From: Flavivirga amylovorans
GTDB lineage: Bacteria > Bacteroidota > Bacteroidia > Flavobacteriales > Flavobacteriaceae
Reading direction: 5' to 3'
Assembly (NCBI RefSeq): GCF_030540875.1
Contig: NZ_JAUOEM010000001.1
Span: 62,001 to 126,000 of the forward strand
DNA length: 64,000 nt
Below, piece after piece: positions 17,810 to 26,578 of this stretch (positions are counted from its first letter, which is position 1; each line of letters opens with the position of its first letter). The position numbers and the translations under genes are program-made. Under the pieces are notes generated by a model, which was given only the letters and a program-made list of their open reading frames with translations, ran no database searches and was not told the DNA's origin.

Positions 17810-20623
17810 ATGACAAGAAAACAATTATCAAGACTAAAACAATGTGCTTTATTAGTTTTCATACTGAACATTGTTAATTTTAGTAATGCTCAAATAACTC
17901 AAAAATTTTCAAAAGTAAAAGAGTTAGGAGGTATAGAGGAGTATTTATATACCCCCAATGGTATGAACATCTTGTTAGTTCAAGATAATTCTGCTCCTGT
18001 AGTGACCGTTCAAATTGTGTATCGTGTAGGCTCTAAACATGAAGTTACTGGTAATACAGGTTCTACCCATCTTTTGGAACATTTAATGTTTAAAGGCACG
18101 GAAAAATTCAATAAACGTAAAAGGACTTCAATTGATAGCAAACTAAATAGTATTGGAGCGCAAATGAATGCCACAACCTGGAATGACAGAACTAATTATT
18201 ATGAAACCATTCCAAGCGATAAAATAGAAATAGCTTTAGAAATTGAAGCTGATAGAATGCGTAACTCTCTTCTTCTTAAAGAAGATAAGGACGCAGAAAT
18301 GACTGTAGTTAGAAATGAATTTGAACGTGGTGAGAATAACCCGAATAGTTTATTAAGTAAAGAGATGTGGGCTACAGCATATATGGCACATCCATATCAT
18401 CACTCCACAATAGGTTGGCGTTCTGATATTGAAAATATGCCTATTGAAGTATTGCGTAAATTTTACAATACATATTACTGGCCGGATAATGCTACGTTAA
18501 CCATAATTGGTGATTTTCAAAAAGAATCTCTTTTCAAACTAATTGACAAGTATTTTGGTAAAATTACCAAGGCACCACATACTATGCCACAACCTTATAC
18601 TACTGAACCTGAACAATTAGGGCCAAGAAGAATTGTTATTAAAAAAACAGGACAACAAGGTATCGTGTCTATTGGTTATAAAATACCAGGCAGAATGCAT
18701 GAAGATTTACCCGCTCTTAAAGTTTTAAGTGAGATTATTGGTTCTGGAACTTCTTCAGTAATTAATAAAACATTTGTTGATACTGGATTAGCACTTTTTG
18801 GATATTCTAATTCTTCAAACTTTAAAGACGTTGGTATGTTTACTGTTGCCTTGGGTTTCGCTCCAGATAAAGATCACGATGCAATGAATACCCAACTTCT
18901 TGAGATGGTTGAAAAAGTTAAGCTTGAAGGTGTATCACAAAAAGATGTTAACCGTATTGTTGCAAAGCTTAATGCGCAAACAATTCTATCTAGAGATGGT
19001 TCTGGTAGTATAGCAGGTCAGTTAAATGAAGCAATTGCTGGGGGTGATTGGACAGATTATATTAATGGAAATGAAAGATTGAGTAAAGTAACTGCTGAAG
19101 ATGTAAAGCGTGTAGCGAATTTATATTTGTTAGAAGACCAAAGTACAACTGGTTATTTTGTGCCAAAAATTCCTGGAGGAAATAATTCAGCACCACAAAA
19201 AGCGGCTAATTATATACATGAAAATAATAGTAAATATTTTTACAGAAACCCCGAGCATATAAATGAAGGTTCTCAGAAAGATTCTAGTATAATATCTCAA
19301 GAGCATTTTTCTGAAATTATTTCAGCTTATAAAACCATTGAAGTCTCTGCTAAAGGAGAAAAGTTTACTAGAGAAAATATTGCAGGAATAGATGTCATTA
19401 CAGCTAAAACAGGAGCAAAAGATTTTTTAACGGTATCAGCAAGTTTTCCTATAGGGGATTATTTAAATACTAAAGGTAATGAAATGGTTCCTTCTTTAAC
19501 GACTCAAATGTTAAGCAAAGGCACCACTATTAATGACAAGTTTCAATTTTCTCAAAAATTAGAAAAGTTAGGTGTTAGTTTATATGTTAGTGCAGGAACA
19601 CACAAAGTGAGTATTGGTTTTAAGTGTTTGAAAAAAGACTTAAATACTGTAATTAGCTTGCTAGCTGAAGAATTACGTTATCCTTTATTTGATGAGAAAG
19701 AGTTTGAGTTACTAAAACAGCAAAACGAGGGCGGAATGAAACGAAGATTAACAGACCCTGGAACTCAAGGTCATACCGCTCTTTCACAAGCCATATACCC
19801 AAAAGGGCATCCAAATTATTCAACAGATATTCAAACATCAATTGATGATTTAAAGAAGGTAACATTAGATGAATTAAAAGTATTTCACAAAACCTATTTC
19901 GGAACAGGGGGCATGCATTTAGTTGCTGTTGGTGATGTTGATACCAAAGCGTTATATACAGCACTTAAAAGTGCTTTCAAAGGATGGGATGGAGGAGTAA
20001 ACGCCAAAGCTAAATTTGAAAATCCAACTAAAGTAAATGCCTTGACCAAGGTAGTTACAATTCCTCAAAAACCAAGTGCAGAAATGTTTATAGGTCAGTA
20101 TACGGGCATCCAGAGAATGGATGAAGATTATTTACCGTTCTATATGGGTACTAGTATTTTGGGTGGTGGCTTTTCAGGGAGGTTAATGCGAACTGTTAGA
20201 GATCATGATGGCTTAACTTATAGTATTGAAGCTAGCCATTCTGGACATACTTATGCAGGAGGATATTGGTCAGTTAACGCATCATTTAATCCTAATTTAT
20301 TTCAAAAAGGTTTAGACGCCACAATGGTACAGATTAAAAAATGGGTAGATGGTGGTGTAACTGCTGAAGAATTAGCTGCTAAGAAAACAAACCTCACAGG
20401 AAATTTTAAAGTAGGACTTTCAACTACAAGTGGATTATCAGGAGCACTATTAAGTTTTGTTGAACGTGGCTTAGAGCCAAGTTATATTGATCAATATTCT
20501 AAGGATATCGAAGCTGTTACTTTAGAAGAAGTTAATAAAGCCATTAAAAAATATATTGATTTAGATAAATTAATTATTATAAAATCGGGGTCTCTAGATG
20601 AAAGTGGAACACCTTTAAATTAA
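17810..20623 (+). CDS. M16-family (pitrilysin-like) zinc peptidase, two-domain
   Basis: This 937-residue secreted protease has a signal peptide (cleavage near NFSNAQ, residue 28). The inverted zinc motif HLLEH gives His87, Glu90 and His91, and Glu170 (VVRNEFERG) is the expected third metal ligand. Two M16/M16C repeats follow, and the second half (about 510-930) lacks an HxxEH motif, as is usual for the inactive partner domain. Length fits the fused two-domain forms. Such enzymes degrade short peptides inside a closed chamber. In this locus it closes an operon with X and the DsbD-like gene and is followed by a terminator, so it probably digests peptides imported by the cassette B SusCD pair. 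Confidence 0.93.
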   Translation: MTRKQLSRLKQCALLVFILNIVNFSNAQITQKFSKVKELGGIEEYLYTPNGMNILLVQDNSAPVVTVQIVYRVGSKHEVTGNTGSTHLLEHLMFKGTEKFNKRKRTSIDSKLNSIGAQMNATTWNDRTNYYETIPSDKIEIALEIEADRMRNSLLLKEDKDAEMTVVRNEFERGENNPNSLLSKEMWATAYMAHPYHHSTIGWRSDIENMPIEVLRKFYNTYYWPDNATLTIIGDFQKESLFKLIDKYFGKITKAPHTMPQPYTTEPEQLGPRRIVIKKTGQQGIVSIGYKIPGRMHEDLPALKVLSEIIGSGTSSVINKTFVDTGLALFGYSNSSNFKDVGMFTVALGFAPDKDHDAMNTQLLEMVEKVKLEGVSQKDVNRIVAKLNAQTILSRDGSGSIAGQLNEAIAGGDWTDYINGNERLSKVTAEDVKRVANLYLLEDQSTTGYFVPKIPGGNNSAPQKAANYIHENNSKYFYRNPEHINEGSQKDSSIISQEHFSEIISAYKTIEVSAKGEKFTRENIAGIDVITAKTGAKDFLTVSASFPIGDYLNTKGNEMVPSLTTQMLSKGTTINDKFQFSQKLEKLGVSLYVSAGTHKVSIGFKCLKKDLNTVISLLAEELRYPLFDEKEFELLKQQNEGGMKRRLTDPGTQGHTALSQAIYPKGHPNYSTDIQTSIDDLKKVTLDELKVFHKTYFGTGGMHLVAVGDVDTKALYTALKSAFKGWDGGVNAKAKFENPTKVNALTKVVTIPQKPSAEMFIGQYTGIQRMDEDYLPFYMGTSILGGGFSGRLMRTVRDHDGLTYSIEASHSGHTYAGGYWSVNASFNPNLFQKGLDATMVQIKKWVDGGVTAEELAAKKTNLTGNFKVGLSTTSGLSGALLSFVERGLEPSYIDQYSKDIEAVTLEEVNKAIKKYIDLDKLIIIKSGSLDESGTPLN

Positions 20624-20698
20624 AATTTCATACATCTTTTTTTATGCTTGTTCTTAGCATGGTTATTTGAGTTAGTCAGTCAATAAAGGATGTAGTAA

Positions 20699-20730
20699 AG
20701 GGCTATTCTAAGAAATAGCTCTTTTTTTTT
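20699..20730 (+). terminator. Rho-independent terminator after the M16 peptidase gene
   Basis: AGGGCTATT (20699-20707) pairs with AATAGCTCT (20714-20722), 9 bp with one G-U pair and a 6-nt loop, followed by a run of nine T. Confidence 0.88.
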
Positions 20731-20799
20731 AAAGAAATAATATGGGATGATGATTAAAAATCATTTCTAAATTATATTTAATCTGAGATCGATGTAAGC

Positions 20800-21060
20800 T
20801 TTACAATGTCGACGGAGCGAAGCATGAGCCCTTCGACTGCGCTACTAAACTTTCGAGACATCTCACCATGATGAGGTTCCCTGCCTGCCCAGCAGGCCAA
20901 TATCATTAAGTTAAGGAAATTTGTTCCCTTTTTGTCACATTGAGTACTTCGACTATGCTCAGCATAAACTAAAGTCGAAATGCCAATAAAAACTAGAACT
21001 CCAATAGGTCTTCGACAAGCTATGCTTGCTACTTTCATAACAAAACATGTTTTGTTATTC
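20800..21060. repeat. Intergenic dispersed-repeat-like sequence with CTTCGACT motifs
   Basis: The gene-free stretch 20731-21319 contains recurring CTTCGACTGCGCT / CTTCGACTATGCTC / CTTCGACAAGC motifs and complementary AAAGTCGAAATGCC. It also has a small GCCTGC-CCA-GCAGGC hairpin (20883-20897). It is richer in G+C than its surroundings. A related sequence with ATCGAAGTGTGACC and TCGACTCAGCTCAATGACC occurs at 61686-61812. Such mosaic palindromic repeats are common between flavobacterial genes. The ORF readable through it on the minus strand is low-complexity and not credible. The rest of the gap up to the sigma gene is AT-rich with no clear feature. Confidence 0.5.
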
Positions 21061-21319
21061 AGTAATGCTCAGACTGACATCACAGCCTTAACTTAACGTA
21101 TTCTAAGTTTAATCCAAATAATTAAGCGACAAATTTATTATTACTTATTTTTTGTATCAACTATTTTGTTTTGAATTACTTACATAGTAATATGATTATT
21201 ATTGCTAATTACTACTAGATACGTCAAATTAATCCTGAAATACCTTGGTTTGTTAAGAATTACTTAAAATTGGTAATCTCATTTCTTCATTTAGTTACTA
21301 TAATAATAATTATTTTTTG

Positions 21320-21844
21320 ATGAACAACAACATTAATTCACGATCAGAGGAGTTATTTCGTAGGTATTATAGCGAATGGTGTTTACAGGCATACTGTTAT
21401 CTTCAAAATACAGTAGAGGCCGAAGAAATAGTTCAGGATATATTTGTCCAACTACTAGTAACCCATAAAATAGATAAGATTACAAATCTTGAGGCATACA
21501 TGTTCAAGGCAATTAAGAACAACAGTCTCAAATATTTAAATAGACAGGAAAAGTTTAGAGTTTTAAAGGATATTGATGCGGTTTCTATTAGATCCATTGA
21601 AGAAGAGTTGGTTTTTTTAGAGAAAAGAAAACAACTTCAGAAGATGTTAGAATTACTTCCTAATCAATGCAAAACTATATTTGAACTTTGTGTGATAGAA
21701 GAACAGAAATACCAGAATGTTTCCGAAATTATGGGAATTTCCATTAACACTATTAAATATCATATGAAGAATGCTTATAAGATTCTTCGACATCAAAAAG
21801 AAGTATTGCATGTGGCTTTTTTCATGATTTTTACTGCTATTTAA
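21320..21844 (+). CDS. ECF-type RNA polymerase sigma factor of the galactan locus
   Basis: This 174-residue protein shows region 2 (YSEWCLQAYCYLQNTVEAEEIVQDIFVQL) and region 4 (about 112-155: LPNQCKTIFELCVIEEQKYQNVSEIMGISINTIKYHMKNA). I chose ATG 21320 instead of the in-frame TTG one codon earlier. It is co-directional with the FecR gene 85 bp downstream and with the susCD pair, the usual layout. It should switch on the polysaccharide locus when the receptor's STN domain signals through FecR. The C-terminal VAFFMIFTAI is oddly hydrophobic for a sigma factor. Confidence 0.9.
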   Translation: MNNNINSRSEELFRRYYSEWCLQAYCYLQNTVEAEEIVQDIFVQLLVTHKIDKITNLEAYMFKAIKNNSLKYLNRQEKFRVLKDIDAVSIRSIEEELVFLEKRKQLQKMLELLPNQCKTIFELCVIEEQKYQNVSEIMGISINTIKYHMKNAYKILRHQKEVLHVAFFMIFTAI

Positions 21845-21929
21845 AAAAAAAAACAATTTTTTTAAATTTTTCACTACCCTTTTTTTTGTTTTCTGCTCTT
21901 TATATTATAGGCAATTTGTGTTTTGATAT

Positions 21930-23096
21930 ATGGAATTAGTAAAACTTATTACAAAAAAGCTTGACGGAACAATTTCTAAAAAAGAGGAAATTGCCCTAAA
22001 CAATTGGTTAGAGCACTCGAAAAATAACCGAGCATTATTTTTTAAGATAAAAGATTTAAAAAACAAAGGAGTAAACATTTCTGAAATAGAAAACTTCAAT
22101 CTAGAAACTGGTTGGAACGCCATACTTCAAAAATATGAAGCCAAGAAAAAGAAGGCCAATTCAAATTTCAAATTTAGGTCTGTTCATAAATATGCCGCTA
22201 TATTTTTAGGTTTCTCATTAATAAGTTTTAGTGTTTACAATTATACATTTACTAATGAGACAACACTTTTAATACCTGATTCAAATGCCATCACTTTGAA
22301 ACTGGATAGTGGAGAAGTAAAGGTTTTAAATACGAGCTCCAGTCATGATATTACAGATGCTAAAGGGAATGTTTTAGGTTCTAAAGAGGGAAATAAGCTA
22401 GACTACAAAGCTACTGCTAATACTGAAAAACTAGTATATAATACATTGTCAATACCTTATGGTAAGACATTTGAAATTACGTTGTCAGACGGCACAAAAG
22501 TGAATTTAAATGCAGGCTCTACAATAAAATATCCGATTAAATTCCTAAAAGGGAAAAAACGGAAAGTATTTTTAACAGGTGAGGCTTTTTTTGATGTTAG
22601 CGAAGATAAAGTACACCCTTTTATTGTAAAAACCACTAAAATGAATGTAACAGTATTAGGAACAGAATTTAATGTGTCTGCTTATCCTGAGGATAATATA
22701 ATCAATACAGTGTTAGTTGAAGGCTCAGTAAGTCTTGGTAAATCAATCAAGGGTAATGCACAAAATAAAGAAATCATCAGATTAGAGCCTAATCAAAAAG
22801 CCAGTTGGAATAAAAAAAGTAACAAAGTAAAAGTCAGAACTGTTGATACAGATATCTATACGAGTTGGATTGGTGGAAGGTTAGTCATAAAAAATATGCC
22901 ATTCAGAAATATTATAAAGAAGCTTGAACGAAAATATAATGTTACGATACAAAACAATTATAAGGAAATAGGAAACTATAAGTTCACAGCTTCATTTGAT
23001 GTTGAGACAATAGAGAAAGTATTAAGCTCTTTTTCAGAAAACAAGGCGTTTAAATTCGAGAGAACTGATAATACCATAATAATCGATAAACTTTAA
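21930..23096 (+). CDS. FecR-family anti-sigma factor of the galactan locus
   Basis: This 388-residue protein has an N-terminal cytoplasmic anti-sigma part, one transmembrane helix (about 85-105: YAAIFLGFSLISFSVYNYTF), a periplasmic FecR domain (about 175-275: IPYGKTFEITLSDGTKVNLNAGS, GEAFFDVSEDKVHPF, VLGTEFNVSAYPED) and a C-terminal DUF4974 domain (about 315-388). It links the sigma factor at 21320 to the STN-containing receptor at 23198. The order sigma-FecR-SusC-SusD is the standard trans-envelope regulatory unit of Bacteroidota, and it is the only regulator visible for the enzyme cluster downstream. Confidence 0.94.
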   Translation: MELVKLITKKLDGTISKKEEIALNNWLEHSKNNRALFFKIKDLKNKGVNISEIENFNLETGWNAILQKYEAKKKKANSNFKFRSVHKYAAIFLGFSLISFSVYNYTFTNETTLLIPDSNAITLKLDSGEVKVLNTSSSHDITDAKGNVLGSKEGNKLDYKATANTEKLVYNTLSIPYGKTFEITLSDGTKVNLNAGSTIKYPIKFLKGKKRKVFLTGEAFFDVSEDKVHPFIVKTTKMNVTVLGTEFNVSAYPEDNIINTVLVEGSVSLGKSIKGNAQNKEIIRLEPNQKASWNKKSNKVKVRTVDTDIYTSWIGGRLVIKNMPFRNIIKKLERKYNVTIQNNYKEIGNYKFTASFDVETIEKVLSSFSENKAFKFERTDNTIIIDKL

Positions 23097-23121
23097 AAAC
23101 AACGTGCCTATGACAAAAAAC

Positions 23122-23145
23122 CGGAAAATGTTGGAGCATTTTCCG
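23122..23145 (+). promoter_or_regulatory. Stem-loop between fecR and susC (second locus)
   Basis: CGGAAAATG (23122-23130) pairs with CATTTTCCG (23137-23145), 9 bp with a 6-nt loop, without a clean U-run. Its placement and form match the stem-loop at 9628-9655, including the CCGAAA/CCGGAAA 5' arm. Confidence 0.6.
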
Positions 23146-23197
23146 ATTATAAACAAAATGATAAAAAATTAACCATTTTTAAAAACTAAACTAATAT

Positions 23198-26100
23198 ATG
23201 AAAAACATTATGAGAAGAAGGCATGCGTTGTCTTTTTCAATTAAATTCAATTTAGCTATGAAGCTAACTACCGTTCTTTTGTTTATTTCTGTGTTTTCAA
23301 TAAATGCAAATACGCATTCACAGAATACGAAAATTACATGTAACTTAAAAAATGTTCGGATAACGGATGTTTTTGAGAAGATAGAAAAGGATACAGAGTA
23401 TAAATTTCTATTTGATAATGATGAAGTTAATACAGCTAAAATTGTATCTCTAAAGGTTAAAAATAAACCTTTAAAAAAAGTACTTCAAGACTTGTTTTTA
23501 GGAACTGATATTTCTTTTAAGGTAAGAAATAAGCAGATTATTCTTTTAATAGACGAAAATAAGGCAGTTAGTGATTCAAACACTATCCCTAAAGAAACAA
23601 AAGAGGTTCAGCAAGTTGATATTAGAGGAATCATAAAAGATACCAAAGGGTTCCCCTTACCTGGTGCAAATGTTCTTGTAAAAGGAACATCCATAGGAAC
23701 TGTTTCAAATTTTGATGGAGAGTATATACTCAAAAATGTTCCAGAAAATGCCACAACATTAGTATGTTCCTATTTAGGTTACAAGACTACAGAAGTAGCT
23801 ATAAACGGGCGAACAGCAATAGATATTTCTTTGGAAGAAGATGCGGCAGCCCTAGATGAAGTCGTTGTAGTTGGTTATGGTACCCAGCGTAAATCAGATT
23901 TAACTGGTGCAGTAGCTAGTGTTAGTGCAGCTACGATAGCAGAACAACCTTCTTTAAGAATTGAAGAATCTTTACAAGGAAAAGTTGCAGGTGTACAAAT
24001 TCAAAGAACAAGTGGTGCGCCAGATGGAACATTACGTGTAAGAATTAGAGGGACTAATTCTATTCAAGGTGACAATAGTCCTCTGTATGTTGTAGATGGA
24101 TTTCTTGGAGCTGATATGTCATCAATAAATGTGAATGATATTCAATCCATAGAAGTGTTAAAAGATGCTTCAGCAACTGCTGTTTTTGGTGCAAGAGGTT
24201 CTAATGGGGTGATTTTAATAACCACAAAATCAGCAAAAGTTGGAAAAACATCGTGGGGGTTTAATTCAAAGTTAGGTTTCGATAGTCTCATTGAAGAAGT
24301 GGATAGAGCAACACCGTATCAATTTACTCAAATAGTAAATCTGAGTAATCCTAATTCTTATTCACAAGCTGAACAACAAGAATTTTTAGACGACCCTAGT
24401 AAAGGAACAGATTGGTTTGATGAAGTTTTTAGAACTGGGCTAAACAGGAACTACCAATTATTTGCCCAGGGAGGTAGCGAAAGAATGAAATTCTATGTCT
24501 CTGGTAGCTACGATGATATTGAGGCCATTGTAAAGAATGATGATTATAAGCGTTATGTACTTCGTGCAAACTTAAACTTTAATTTGGGAGATAAGAGTAA
24601 ACTAACATTGAATACTAATGCTTCTAGAATTGATAGAAATCGATCTGGTGTTGGTATAAGAGATCCTTATTTTTATGCACCTGTTACTGAAATTCTTGAC
24701 GAATTTGGAGAATATACAGATCCTTCAAGTTTTGGTAGCCCAACAACATTGCATCCAACATATTCTGTAAATGAAAGAAGGACTCTCACTAAGACAAATA
24801 TTATATCAGCTCTTGCCAGATTAGATTTAGAGCCAATAAAAAATATAACATATAGTTTAACTGGGACAATACAAAATAGATCTATAAATAGATCTGGTTT
24901 TAATAGATACTTACCTGGAGAAGACCCATCATTGTCGACTGCTGAAGTTGGTAACAGAGAGGTTTTAAGTTGGCAGATTACAAATCAACTTAATTATAAC
25001 AATACATTTGGGGATCATTCTATTACCCTTACAGGAGTTCAGGAAATGCAGAGTAGAGAAGAAACAGCCACTTTAGTTGAGTTTACAAATTTTACATCTA
25101 TTAGTCAGGGATTTAACAATTTAGGTGCCGCCAATAGCTCCATAGCGTCGTCTAATCCACTAGATAACGAAGCAAGAACTATCGTTTCTTTTGTAGGTAG
25201 ATTAAATTATAGTTTTAAAGATAAATATTTGTTAACAACAGCTTTTAGAGCAGATGCTTCTTCTGTTTTCGGTGTTAATAATAAATGGGCATATTTCCCG
25301 TCTATGGCTCTTGCTTGGAAGGTTTCTAATGAAGGTTTTTTATCAGATTCTGAAACTATTGATGCATTGAAATTGCGAGTAAGTTATGGTCAGGTAGGCT
25401 CTCAGGCAATTGCACCTTATAATTCTTTTGGAGCTTTAAAAATACCAGATATTGGTACACCTATTAACAACGGAACTATTGGAGGGGCTATTGGATTGGA
25501 TACTCCAGGGAATCCAGATTTAAAATGGGAAACTACGTCTCAATTCGATTTTGGTTTCGATTTAGAAATGTTTCAAAGACGATTAACTGTTGGAGCCGAT
25601 ATTTATTACAAGAAAACAACAGATTTGTTATATAGCAGAGCATTGCCTTTCTATTTAGGAACTCCTAGTGGGCTTCAGCTTCAAAACGTTGGGTCTATGG
25701 AAAACAAAGGGCTTGAACTACTAGTAAGTGGAGATGTTGTTAGAAACGATAATTTTAGGTTTAATGTGGCTGCAAACTTATCTATAAACCGTAATAAATT
25801 CTTAGGAATTGATGGCATTGATTCTGATATCCCTGTTCTTTCAGAACAATATCAAAGTAATAGTTTTGCTGGTATAGTACCGTTTGTACTTATCAAAGGG
25901 CAACCGCTTGGTACAATACAAGGTTTAATTTATGAAGGGCCTTACAGAACTGAAGATGCTGCTTTAGCTGCACAACATGGTTATGATTTAGGGGCGCCAA
26001 GATTTAGAGATATTAGTGGCCCTGATGGTGTGCCAGATGGACTAATTACAACTGATGATGTAACAGTTATTGGTAACGGGCAACCAGATTATACTCTGGG

Positions 26101-26566
26101 AATTAATATGAATATGGATTATAAAAACTTTGATTTGACTTTATTTGTTCAGAGCGTACAGGGTAATGATATTTTAAATATTGATAGATATCAACAGACA
26201 AGAGTGTTTACTAACCCTGAACTGTTAACTGCTTGGAGTCCTACTAACGAATCGTCTAACCACTGGACGTATGCTAGTAGTTCGTTTTCTAATCCAGGAA
26301 ATACGCAATACATTGAAGATGGTAGTTTTGTTAGATTGAAGAATGTAACTTTGGGGTATACATTGCCAAAAGATTTTACTGAAAAAATGGGTATTGAGAG
26401 CTTACGTTTTTATTTTAATGCTCAAAATGTTATTACAATTACAGATTATTCTGGATGGGATCCCGAAGCGACTTCTACAGAAAATAGAGATCAATCACAA
26501 GGTGTGAATTTAGGAGCTTACCCTAATCCGAAATCCTTTAGTTTAGGGTTGAATTTAAAAATTTAA
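23198..26566 (+). CDS. SusC-like TonB-dependent receptor with STN domain (galactan locus)
   Basis: This 1122-residue receptor has a signal region, an STN domain (about 45-118: ITCNLKNVRITDVFEKIEKD, ISFKVRNKQIILLI), a classical CarbD domain (about 135-215: GIIKDTKGFPLPGANVLVKG), a TonB-box-like LDEVVVVGYGTQ, a plug (YVVDGFLGADM, SIEVLKDASATAVFGARGSNG) and a barrel ending LGLNLKI. Unlike the two receptors upstream it lacks the REPAS insert in CarbD, so it belongs to another lineage. Its SusD partner starts 12 bp downstream and the enzyme cluster follows. The likely cargo is sulfated galactan oligosaccharides, inferred from the enzymes. Confidence 0.95.
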   Translation: MKNIMRRRHALSFSIKFNLAMKLTTVLLFISVFSINANTHSQNTKITCNLKNVRITDVFEKIEKDTEYKFLFDNDEVNTAKIVSLKVKNKPLKKVLQDLFLGTDISFKVRNKQIILLIDENKAVSDSNTIPKETKEVQQVDIRGIIKDTKGFPLPGANVLVKGTSIGTVSNFDGEYILKNVPENATTLVCSYLGYKTTEVAINGRTAIDISLEEDAAALDEVVVVGYGTQRKSDLTGAVASVSAATIAEQPSLRIEESLQGKVAGVQIQRTSGAPDGTLRVRIRGTNSIQGDNSPLYVVDGFLGADMSSINVNDIQSIEVLKDASATAVFGARGSNGVILITTKSAKVGKTSWGFNSKLGFDSLIEEVDRATPYQFTQIVNLSNPNSYSQAEQQEFLDDPSKGTDWFDEVFRTGLNRNYQLFAQGGSERMKFYVSGSYDDIEAIVKNDDYKRYVLRANLNFNLGDKSKLTLNTNASRIDRNRSGVGIRDPYFYAPVTEILDEFGEYTDPSSFGSPTTLHPTYSVNERRTLTKTNIISALARLDLEPIKNITYSLTGTIQNRSINRSGFNRYLPGEDPSLSTAEVGNREVLSWQITNQLNYNNTFGDHSITLTGVQEMQSREETATLVEFTNFTSISQGFNNLGAANSSIASSNPLDNEARTIVSFVGRLNYSFKDKYLLTTAFRADASSVFGVNNKWAYFPSMALAWKVSNEGFLSDSETIDALKLRVSYGQVGSQAIAPYNSFGALKIPDIGTPINNGTIGGAIGLDTPGNPDLKWETTSQFDFGFDLEMFQRRLTVGADIYYKKTTDLLYSRALPFYLGTPSGLQLQNVGSMENKGLELLVSGDVVRNDNFRFNVAANLSINRNKFLGIDGIDSDIPVLSEQYQSNSFAGIVPFVLIKGQPLGTIQGLIYEGPYRTEDAALAAQHGYDLGAPRFRDISGPDGVPDGLITTDDVTVIGNGQPDYTLGINMNMDYKNFDLTLFVQSVQGNDILNIDRYQQTRVFTNPELLTAWSPTNESSNHWTYASSSFSNPGNTQYIEDGSFVRLKNVTLGYTLPKDFTEKMGIESLRFYFNAQNVITITDYSGWDPEATSTENRDQSQGVNLGAYPNPKSFSLGLNLKI

Positions 26567-26578
26567 AACTGCAAGAAA

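Noticed and set aside
25-20623. Interpreting region 1 as a polysaccharide locus
   Set aside because: No glycosidase, lyase, sulfatase or esterase is present; the accessory genes are redox proteins and a peptidase.
20778-21038. 86-codon minus-strand open frame
   Set aside because: It runs through the CTTCGACT-rich intergenic repeat, has a repeat-like composition and no recognisable domain or ribosome-binding context.
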